DNA from: Hydractinia symbiolongicarpus
Taxonomy: Eukaryota; Cnidaria; Hydrozoa; Anthoathecata; Hydractiniidae
DNA length: 64,000 bases
Assembly: GCF_029227915.1 (NCBI RefSeq)
Contig: NC_079887.1
Coordinates: 25,915,650 to 25,979,649, forward strand
Reading direction: 5' to 3'
Shown: positions 53,941-62,300 of the stretch, in pieces
How positions within the stretch are numbered: the stretch's first letter is position 1
Layout: every line of letters begins with the position of its first letter
Notes under the pieces: model-generated
The model's input: the letters and a program-made list of their open reading frames with translations, nothing else
Told to the model about the DNA's origin: nothing
The model's database searches: none
Program-made: the position numbers and the translations under genes

Positions 53941-53966
53941 GCCAAGCCAAGCGCCAAGTGCCAAGC
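53941..53966 (+). repeat. GCCAAG iterations at the 5' junction
   Basis: GCCAAG occurs at 53941, 53946, 53953 and 53960. The first copy and part of the second are satellite; the last two lie beyond the point where the satellite match ends. TGCCAAGC at 53940 is echoed at 53959. Short echoes of the flank at a LINE 5' end are often left by template switching or slippage during attachment of the second strand. Confidence 0.6.
53943..53948. repeat. Left target-site duplication, CAAGCC
   Basis: Uninterrupted monomers read GTGCCAAGCCCGGGATTT. The left flank reads GTGCCAAGCC and then departs. The same CAAGCC starts the right flank at 56300. Removing the element and one copy of CAAGCC restores a normal joint. 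The last base on either side may be shared with the element, so the duplication could be 5 bp. Confidence 0.7.
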
Positions 53967-54035
53967 AACCCAATTGTGAAACACTACAGAAATTACAACA
54001 AAATTGACTACTTTGATTTTGAAAGAACATTATCA

Positions 54036-56162
54036 ATGAACTTTTTGAAATTACTTGAGAACAATTACGACTTTAACCAATTCAATTTATGCATCACGTC
54101 TACGCTAAACCATTTTGCACCATTGAAAAAGAAAATACTAAGATTCAATAACGCACCTTTTATCACCAAGGAGCTTCGCAAAGCTATTATGCACAGATCC
54201 AAACTTCGTCGCATATATGACAAATCACGATCAAAAGAAAATTTGTCCAACTTCACTAGACAGAGAAACTACTGTGTTTCCTTATTACGAAAAACCAGAC
54301 GTTCGTATTTCAAGGGTTTACGTATGACAAGCATTACTGATAATAAAAAGTTCTGGAAGTCTGTCAAGCCATTGTTTTCAAACGTTAGTTATAACACCAA
54401 CAAAATTATCTTAATCGAGAAAGAAAAGATAGTCACCGACGAACAAAAATTATGCAAAATCTTCAATGAATATTACACCAACATCACGAAAAATTTACCA
54501 ATCAAGCCAAACGATGATACACATACAGCAACCATTCACGATGCAATCCACTCGTATACTAATCACATCAGTATTTTGAAAATTCGTGAAAATGTGGGTT
54601 ATGATGAAAAGTTCTATTTTTCGCTGGTTGAACAGCCTGATGTTCTCAAAGTCATCAAAGACATGGATGCAAAGAAATCTTCTGTTAGTGGTGATTTTCC
54701 AGTTTTTATGTTGAAAAAGTTTATTCATATCTTTGTTCCTATCCTCACTAATATTATAAATTTTTGTTTACAGTCTAATATTTTTCCTGATGATTTAAAA
54801 CTTGCAGAGGTTATACCTGTTTTTAAGAAGGATGACTGTAATGATAAGGAGAACTATAGACCTGTTAGCTTGCTTCCCTGTTTATCAAAGGTTTTTGAAA
54901 GAATTATTCTTAATCAAATGCACACTTTTATGCATGACAAACTCAGCCCTCATCTATCAGGCTTCAGAAAGGGTTATAATACACAATATGCTCTCATTCG
55001 AATGATTGAACAGTGGAAAAGCACACTTGATAATAAGGGTGTAGTTGGAGCAGTGCTAATGGACCTTTCAAAAGCTTTTGATACTATCAACCATGATTTG
55101 CTTATTGCAAAGCTGCATGCCAATGGTTTTTCTGAATCTTCTTTATTATTTATTCACTCATACTTGAAAAATCGATTTCAGAGAACCAGAATAAATTCTT
55201 CTTTTAGCGAATGGCTTCCTCTTCAAGTTGGAGTTCCACAAGGATCAATCTTAGGACCTCCTTTCTTCAATTATTCTATAAACGATTTATTTTGGTTCAT
55301 TATTCAATCATCCCTTTGTAACTTTGCAGATGATAACACCTTATATGCTTGTGAAAATTCATTAGAAGATGTAAAACAAACACTGCTTACTAATTTGGTC
55401 ATAGTTAATAATTGGTTTTATGAAAATTACTTAGCAATAAATTTGAAAAAGTATCAATATATTGTATTAGGTCATCACGATGAAAGTTTGATATTTAACC
55501 ATTTGAAAATTGCGTGTAAATCGTCTGTAGTGCTTCTTGGTGTTACGATTGACTCGAGACTAAACTTTCATTCGCATGTCAAAAACATCTGTAATAAGTC
55601 TAGTAGGAAACTCAACGTGCTTCAAAGGATATCTTCCTTTTTGACACCCAAGATGAAGCGTTTTCTCTTCAATTCATTTATTTTGTCTCAGTTTTCTTAC
55701 TGTCCCTTAGTATGGATGTTATGTGGAAAATTTGCGAATAATCGAATCAATCGTATTCATGAACGTTGTCTAAGAATCATACAGGACGATATAAATGGCA
55801 GTTACGATGAACTTTTATCTTTATGTAATGTTAAAAATATTCACATCATCAATTTACAGAATTTAATGAAAGAGGTTTACAAATTTTTAAATGGATTGTC
55901 ACCTCTATATATGAACGAGATATTTTCTGTTAGGGAAAACAAGCACAACCTTCGTTGCTTTAATTTGATCAGGCGACCAACTTGTCGGACAACGTACTAT
56001 GGCTTAAATACTTTATCAAATATTGCAGGGAAGCTATGGATATCTGTGCCTGACGCTACAAAGAATGCTCCTTCTCTCGAAGCCTTCCGTAGCTCAATAA
56101 AATTTTGGGAAGGTGATGTTTGCACCTGTAAAATATGCATGCATATACCATACATATTTTAA
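54036..56162 (+). CDS. Non-LTR retrotransposon ORF2 protein, reverse transcriptase part (708 aa from the first ATG)
   Basis: This is the only convincing protein gene in the window. In LINEs the reverse transcriptase copies element RNA into DNA at a nicked chromosomal target. Counting from the ATG at 54036, residues 1 to about 230 are the basic linker that follows the endonuclease in full-length proteins (with QRNYCVSLLRKTRRSYFKGL). The polymerase spans about 255-480: NYRPVSLLP at 273-281, motif A MDLSKAFD at 342-349, motif B GVPQGSILGP at 399-408 and motif C FADD at 430-433. The expected catalytic aspartates are D343, D432 and D433. LLGVTIDSRLNFHSHV starts at 500, and the C-terminus ends in a W...CxCxxC cluster (C696, C698, C701). 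The frame stays open upstream to 53835, into satellite, but has no ATG there; an upstream TTG at 53919 would add 39 residues, 10 of them from satellite. The endonuclease is missing. GPPFFNYSIND differs from the usual GPLLFNIFIND form, so activity is uncertain. Confidence 0.93.
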   Translation: MNFLKLLENNYDFNQFNLCITSTLNHFAPLKKKILRFNNAPFITKELRKAIMHRSKLRRIYDKSRSKENLSNFTRQRNYCVSLLRKTRRSYFKGLRMTSITDNKKFWKSVKPLFSNVSYNTNKIILIEKEKIVTDEQKLCKIFNEYYTNITKNLPIKPNDDTHTATIHDAIHSYTNHISILKIRENVGYDEKFYFSLVEQPDVLKVIKDMDAKKSSVSGDFPVFMLKKFIHIFVPILTNIINFCLQSNIFPDDLKLAEVIPVFKKDDCNDKENYRPVSLLPCLSKVFERIILNQMHTFMHDKLSPHLSGFRKGYNTQYALIRMIEQWKSTLDNKGVVGAVLMDLSKAFDTINHDLLIAKLHANGFSESSLLFIHSYLKNRFQRTRINSSFSEWLPLQVGVPQGSILGPPFFNYSINDLFWFIIQSSLCNFADDNTLYACENSLEDVKQTLLTNLVIVNNWFYENYLAINLKKYQYIVLGHHDESLIFNHLKIACKSSVVLLGVTIDSRLNFHSHVKNICNKSSRKLNVLQRISSFLTPKMKRFLFNSFILSQFSYCPLVWMLCGKFANNRINRIHERCLRIIQDDINGSYDELLSLCNVKNIHIINLQNLMKEVYKFLNGLSPLYMNEIFSVRENKHNLRCFNLIRRPTCRTTYYGLNTLSNIAGKLWISVPDATKNAPSLEAFRSSIKFWEGDVCTCKICMHIPYIF

Positions 56163-56299
56163 CCTTACTTATTTATTTATTTATTTTTCTTATTTTTTAT
56201 CGCTGTTTGCCTTGTTTTACGTTTTGTTGTCGATTTAAATTAGTTATTTAAATACTATTGTATCTATCGACGTTAAATAAGGAGAAAATCAAAAAAAAT
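56163..56299 (+). other. 3' untranslated region and A-rich tail of the retrotransposon
   Basis: After the TAA at 56160-56162 come a (TTAT)n-like tract at about 56168-56188, two copies of ATTTAAAT (56233-56240 and 56246-56253), and TTAAATAAGG near 56273. The tail AAAATCAAAAAAAATC then meets satellite sequence. The 137-bp length and A/T-rich ending fit the 3' end of a LINE. AAATAA near 56275 might act as a weak polyadenylation signal, which is speculative. Confidence 0.75.
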
Positions 56300-56305
56300 C
56301 AAGCC
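56300..56305. repeat. Right target-site duplication, CAAGCC
   Basis: This is the partner of the copy at 53943-53948. Satellite continues directly as CAAGCCCGGGATTTACGGG, in phase with the monomer broken on the left. Confidence 0.7.
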
Positions 56306-59300
56306 CGGGATTTACGGGAAATCGCGGGTTTTCGTTTGCCGGCGATTAAACTTCTTTTATTCAGCGTCTCATCAAAAGTCTCATGCGTTTAGTGGTGAAA
56401 AAATAATTTAAAAAATCGTTCTGTAAATGAGTTTACTCACAGGGTACTTTCTTTGTATACATTCGACTATACGGGCCAAGCCCGGGATTTTCGGGAAATC
56501 GCGGGTTTTCGTTTTCCGGCGATTAAACCTCTTTCATTAAACGTCTCATCAAAAATGAAAACATTTTTGAAAACTACAAGTCTCATGCGTTTTAGTGGCG
56601 AAAAAAAAATTTAAAAAATCGTTCGGGAAATGAGTTTACTCCCTGGGTACTTTCTTTGTATACATTCGACTATACGGGCCAAGCCCCAGATTTACGGGAA
56701 AACGCGGGATTTCGTTTGCCGGCGATTAAACTTCTTTTATTCAGCATCTCATCAAATATGAAAATATTTTGGAAAACTACAAGTCTCATGCGTTTTAGTG
56801 GTGAAAAAATAATTTAAAAAATCGTTTGGGAAATGAGTTTACTCCCTGGGTACTTTCTTTGTATACTTTTGACTATACGGGCCAAGCCGGGATTTACGGG
56901 AAATCGCGGGTTTTCGTTTGCCGCCGATTAAACTTCTTTTATTCAGCGTCTCATCAAAAATGAAAACATTTTTAAAAACTACAAGTCTTATGCGTTTTAG
57001 TGGTGAAAAAATAATTTAAAAAATCGTTCTGGAAATGAGTTTACTCACAGGGTACTTTCTTTGTATACATTCGACTATACGTGCCAAGCCCGGGATTTAC
57101 GGGAAATCGCGGGTTTTCGTTTGCCGGCGATTAAACTTCTTTTATTCAGCGTCTCATCAAATATGAAAATATTTTTGAAAACTACAAGTCTCATGCGTTT
57201 AGTGGTGAAAAAATAAATTAAAAAATCGTTCTGGAAATGAGTTTACTCACAGGGTACTTTCTTTGTATACATTCGACTATACGGGCCAAGCCCGGGATTT
57301 TCGGGAAATCGCGGGTTTTCGTTTTCCGGCGATTAAACCTCTTTCATTAAGCGTCTCATCAAAAATGAAAACATTTTTGAAAACTACAAGTCTCATGCGT
57401 TTTAGTGGCGAAAAAAAAATTTAAAAAATCGTTCGGGAAATGAGTTTACTCCCTGGGTACTTTCTTTGTATACATTCGACTATACGGGCCAAGCCCCGGA
57501 TTTACGGGAAAACGCGGGATTTCGTTTGCCGGCGATTAAACTTCTTTTATTCAGCGTCTCATGAAAAATGAAAACATTTTTAAAAACTACAAGTCTCATG
57601 CGTTTTAGTGGTGAAAAAGTAATTTAAAATTTCGTTCGGGAAATGAGTTTACTCCCCGGGTACTTTCTTTGTATACTTTTGACTATACGGGCCAAGCCCG
57701 GGATTTACGGGAAATCGCGGGTTTTCGTTTGCCGGCGATTAAACTTCTTTTATTCAGCATCTCATCAAATATGAAAATATTTTTGAAAACTACAAGTCTC
57801 ATGCGTTTAGTGGTGATAAAATAATTTAAAAAATCGTTCTGGAAATGAGTTTACTCACAGGGTACTTTCTTTGTATACATTCGACTATACGGGCCAAGCC
57901 CGGGATTTACGGGAAATCGCGGGTTTTCGTTTTCCGGCGATTAAACCTCTTTCATTAAGCGTCTCATCAAAAATGAAAACATTTTTGCAAACTACAAGTC
58001 TCATGCGTTTTAGTGGCGAAAAAAAAATTTAAAAAATCGTTCGGGAAATGAGTTTACTCCATGGGTACTTTCTTTGTATACATTCGACTATACGGGCCAA
58101 GACCCGGATTTACGGGAAAACGCGGGATTTCGTTTGCCGGCGATTAAACTTCTTTTATTCAGCGTCTCATCAAAAATGAAAACATTTTTAAAAACTACAA
58201 GTCTTATGCGTTTTAGTGGTGAAAAAATAATTTGAAAAATCGTTCTGGAAATGAGTTTACTCACAGGGTACTTTCTTTGTATACATTCGACTATACGTGC
58301 CAAGCCCGGGATTTACGGGAAATCGCGGGTTTTCGTTTGCCGGCGATTAAACTGCTTTTATTCAGCGTCTCATTAAAAATGAAAACATTCTTGAAAACTA
58401 CAAGTCTCATGCTTTTTAGTGGTGAAACAATAATTTAAAAAATCGTTTGGGAAATGAGTTTACTCCCTGGGTACTTTCTTTGTATACTTTTGACTATACG
58501 GGCCAAGTCCAGGATTTACGGAAAATCGCAGGTTTTCGTTTGCCGGCGATTAAACTTCATTTATTCAGCGTCTCATCAAAAATGAAAACATTTTTAAAAA
58601 CTACAAGTCTCATGCGTTTTAGTGGTGAAAAAGTAATTTAAAAAATCGTTCGGGAAATGAGTTTACTCCCTGGGTACTTTCTTTGTATACTTTTGACTAT
58701 ACGGGCCAAGCCCGTGATTTACGGGAAATCCTGGATTTTCGTTTGCCGGCGATTAAACTTCTTTTATTCAGCGTCTCATCAAAAATGAAAACATTTTTAA
58801 AAACTACAAGTCTCATGCGTTTTAGTGGTGAAAAAATAATTTAAAAAATCGTTCGGAAAATGAGTTTACTCCCTGGGTACTTTCTTTGTATACTTTTGAC
58901 TATACGGCCCAAGCCGGGATTTACGGGAAATCGCGGGTTTTCGTTTGCCGGCGATTAAACTTCTTTTATTCAGCGTCTCATCAAAAATGAAAACATTTTT
59001 AAAAACTACAAGTCTTAGGCGTTTTAGTGGTGAAAAAATAATTTAAAAAATCGTTCTGGAAATGAGTTTACTCACAGGGTACTTTCTTTGTATACATTCG
59101 ATTATACGTGCCAAGCCCAGGATTTACGGGAAATCGCGGGTTTTCATTTGCCGGCGATTAAACTGCTTTTATTCAGCGTCTCATTAAAAATGAAAACATT
59201 CTTGAAAACTACAAGTCTCATGCGTTTTAGTGGTGAAAAAATAATTTAAAAAATCGTTCTGAAAATGAGTTTACTCACAGGGTACTTTCTTTGTATACAT

Positions 59301-62300
59301 TCGACTATACGGGCCAAGCCCGGGATTTACGGCAAATCGCGGGTTTTCGTTTTCCGGCGATTAAACATCTTTCATTAAGCGTCTCATCAAAAATGAAAAC
59401 ATTTTTGAAAACTACAAGTCTCATGCGTTTTAGTGGCGAAAAAAAAATTTAAAAAATCGTTCGGGAAATGAGTTTACTCCCTGGGTACTTTCTTTGTATA
59501 CATTCGACTATACGGGCCAAGCCCCGGATTTACGGGAAAACGCGGGATTTCGTTTGCCGGCGATTAAACTTCTTTTATTCAGCGTCTCATCAAAAATGAA
59601 AACATTTTTAAAAACTACAAGTCTTATGCGTTTTAGTGGTGAAAAAATAAATTAAAAAATCGTTCTGGAAATGAGTTTACTCACAGGGTACTTTCTTTGT
59701 ATACATTCGACTATACGTGCCAAGCCCGGGATTTACGGGAAATCGCGGGTTTTCGTTTGCCGGCGATTAAACTTCTTTTATTCAGCGTCTCATTAAAAAT
59801 GAAAACATTCTTGAAAACTACAAGTCTCATGCGTTTTAGTGGTGAAAAAATAATTTAAAAAATCGTTTGGGAAATGAGTTTACTCCCTGGGTACTTTCTT
59901 TGTATACTTTTGACTATACGGGCCAAGCCGGGATTTACGGGAAATCGCGGGTTTTCGTTTGCCGGCGATTAAACTTCTTTTATTCAGCGTCTCATCAAAA
60001 ATGAAAACATTTTTAAAAACTACAAGTCTCATGCGTTTTAGTGGTGAAAAAGTAATTTAAAAAATCGTTCGGGAAATGAGTTTACTCCCTGGGTACTTTC
60101 TTTGTATACTTTTGACTATACGGGCCAAGCCCGTGATTTACGGGAAATCGCGGGTTTTCGTTTGCCGGCGATTAAACTTCTTTTATTCAGCGTCTCATCA
60201 AAAATGAAAACATTTTTAAAAACTACAAGTCTTAGGCGTTTTAGTGGTGAAAAAATAATTTAAAAAATCGTTCTGGAAATGAGTTTACTCACAGGGTACT
60301 TTCTTTGTATACATTCCATTATACGTGCCAAGGCCAGGATTTACGGGAAATCGCGGGTTTTCATTTGCCGGCGATTAAACTGCTTTTATTCAGCGTCTCA
60401 TTAAAAATGAAAACATTCTTGAAAACTACAAGTCTCATGCGTTTTAGTGGTGAAAAAATAATTTAAAAAATCGTTCTGAAAATGAGTTTACTCACAGGGT
60501 ACTTTCTTTGTATACATTCGACTATACGGGCCAAGCCCGGGATTTACGGCAAATCGCGGGTTTTCGTTTTCCGGCGATTAAACTTCTTTTATTCAGCGTC
60601 TCATCAAAAATGAAAACATTTTTAAAAACTACAAGTCTTATGCGTTTTAGTGGTGAAAAAATAAATTAAAAAATCGTTCTGGAAATGAGTTTACTCACAG
60701 GGTACTTTCTTTGTATACATTCGACTATACGTGCCAAGCCCGGGATTTACGGGAAATCGCGGGTTTTCGTTTGCCGGCGATTAAACTGCTTTTATTCAGC
60801 GTCTCATTAAAAATGAAAACATTCTTGAAAACTACAAGTCTCATGCGTTTTAGTGGTGAAACAATAATTTAAAAAGTCGTTTGGGAAATGAGTTTACTCC
60901 ATGGGTACTTTCTTTGTATACTTTTGACTATACGGGCCGAGTCCAGGATTTACGGGAAATCGCAGGTTTTCGTTTGCCGGCGATTAAACTTCATTTATTC
61001 AGCGTCTCATCAAAAATGAAAACATTTTTAAAAACTACAAGTCTCATGCGTTTTAGTGGTGAAAAAGTAATTTAAAAAATCGTTCGGGAAATGAGTTTAC
61101 TCCCTGGGTACTTTCTTTGTATACTTTTGACTATACGGGCCAAGCCCGGGATTTACGGGAAATCGCGGATTTTCGTTTGCCGGCGATTAAACTTCTTTTA
61201 TTCAGCGTCTCATCAAAAATGAAAACATTTTTAAAAACTACAAGTCTTAGGCGTTTTAGTGGTGAAAAAATAATTTAAAAAATCGTTCTGGAAATGAGTT
61301 TACTCACAGGGTACTTTCTTTGTATACATTCGATTATACGTGCCAAGCCCGGGATTTACGGGAAATCACGGGTTTTCATTTGCCGGCGATTAAACTGCTT
61401 TTATTCAGCGTCTCATTAAAAATGAAAACATTCTTGAAAACTACAAGTCTCATGCGTTTTAGTGGTGAAAAAATAATTTAAAAAATCGTTCTGAAAATGA
61501 GTTTACTCACAGGGTACTTTCTTTGTATACATTCCACTATACGTGCCAAGCCCGGGATTTACGGGAAATCGCGGGTTTTCGTTTGCCGGCGATTAAACTG
61601 CTTTTATTCAGCGTGTCATGAAAAATGAAAACATTTTTAAAAACTACAAGTCTTATGCGTTTTAGTGGTGAAAAAGTAATTTAAAATTTCGTTCGGGAAA
61701 TGAGTTTACTCCCCGGGTACTTTCTTTGTATACTTTTGACTATACGGGCCAAGCCCGGGATTTACGGGAAATCGCGGGTTTTCGTTTGCCGGCGATTAAA
61801 CTTCTTTTATTCAGCGTCTCATCAAATATGAAAATATTTTTGAAAACTACAAGTCTCATGCGTTTAGTGGTGAAAAAATAATTTAAAAAATCGTTTGGGA
61901 AATGAGTTTACTCCCTGGGTACTTTCTTTGTATACTTTTGACTATACGGGCAAAGCCGGGATTTACGGGAAATCGCGGGTTTTCGTTTGCCGGCGATTAA
62001 ACTTCTTTTATTCAGCGTCTCATCAAAAATGAAAACATTTTTAAAAACTACAAGTCTCATGCGTTTTAGTGGTGAAAAAGTAATTTAAAAAATCGTTCGG
62101 GAAATGAGTTTACTCCCTGGGTACTTTCTTTGTATACTTTTGACTATACGGGCCAAGCCCGTGATTTACGGGAAATCCCGGATTTTCGTTTGCCGGCGAT
62201 TAAACTTCTTTTATTCAGCGTCTCATCAAAAATGAAAACATTTTTAAAAACTACAAGTCTCATGCGTTTTAGTGGTGAAAAAATAATTTAAAAAATCGTT

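Larger units (their letters stand above)
1..53948 (+). repeat. Satellite array, left block (about 202-203 bp monomer, about 266 copies)
   Basis: The same unit recurs every 202-203 bp without a break; for example the GGAAATGAG anchor lies near 121, 323, 526 and so on. All copies read in the same direction and I saw no inverted copy. Landmarks in order within a unit are GGAAATGAGTTTACTC, GTATAC, TATACGGGCC, a CGGG-rich stretch, GCCGGCGATTAAAC, CAGCGTCTCATC, a run of A- and T-tracts, ATGCGTTTTAG and TAATTTAAAAAATCG. Variant classes differ at fixed sites: TTCTTTTATTCAG against CTCTTTCATTAAG, ATCAAATATGAAAATA against ATCAAAAATGAAAACA, and CTCACAGGG against CTCCCTGGG. I do not recognise it as a named satellite. 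The unit is close to a nucleosome repeat length, and a centromeric or other heterochromatic place is inferred only. Confidence 0.97.
53949..56299 (+). mobile_element. 5'-truncated non-LTR (LINE-type) retrotransposon
   Basis: A single 2351-bp block unlike the satellite around it. It encodes an intact reverse transcriptase and C-terminal region and ends in a short A-rich tail (AAAATCAAAAAAAATC). The left edge cuts into the region between endonuclease and reverse transcriptase, so the endonuclease, any ORF1 and the 5' UTR are missing. Such truncation is usual for target-primed reverse transcription. A likely target-site duplication CAAGCC lies at 53943-53948 and 56300-56305. There are no long terminal repeats. 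By the style of the motifs it belongs to the Jockey/CR1/L2-like group of animal LINEs, but the exact clade is not decided here. Without the 5' part it is not expected to be autonomous. Confidence 0.93.

Noticed and set aside
12001-53948. Long-offset copies dismissed as pure assembly artefact
   Set aside because: The copies carry their own base changes and different local copy numbers, which argues for real duplications, although raw reads are needed to exclude assembly error.
54065-55005. Short frames inside the retrotransposon (54065-54256 and 54495-54728 minus, 54802-55005 plus)
   Set aside because: They lie in other frames of the reverse transcriptase gene and have no recognisable domain.
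53949-56299. Satellite-specific insertion preference of the retrotransposon
   Set aside because: Only one copy is present in the window, so no preference can be inferred.
53949-56299. LTR retrotransposon or endogenous retrovirus
   Set aside because: There are no terminal repeats, no protease, RNase H, integrase or gag region, and the motifs are of the LINE type (GVPQGS, FADD, C-terminal CxCxxC).
118-61075. Dozens of 61-82 residue plus-strand reading frames (GNEFTPWVLSLYTF... type) as genes
   Set aside because: They start at TTG, recur once per monomer, end in the shared TAATTTAA joint, and break with single-base indels between monomers. They are by-products of the repeat.
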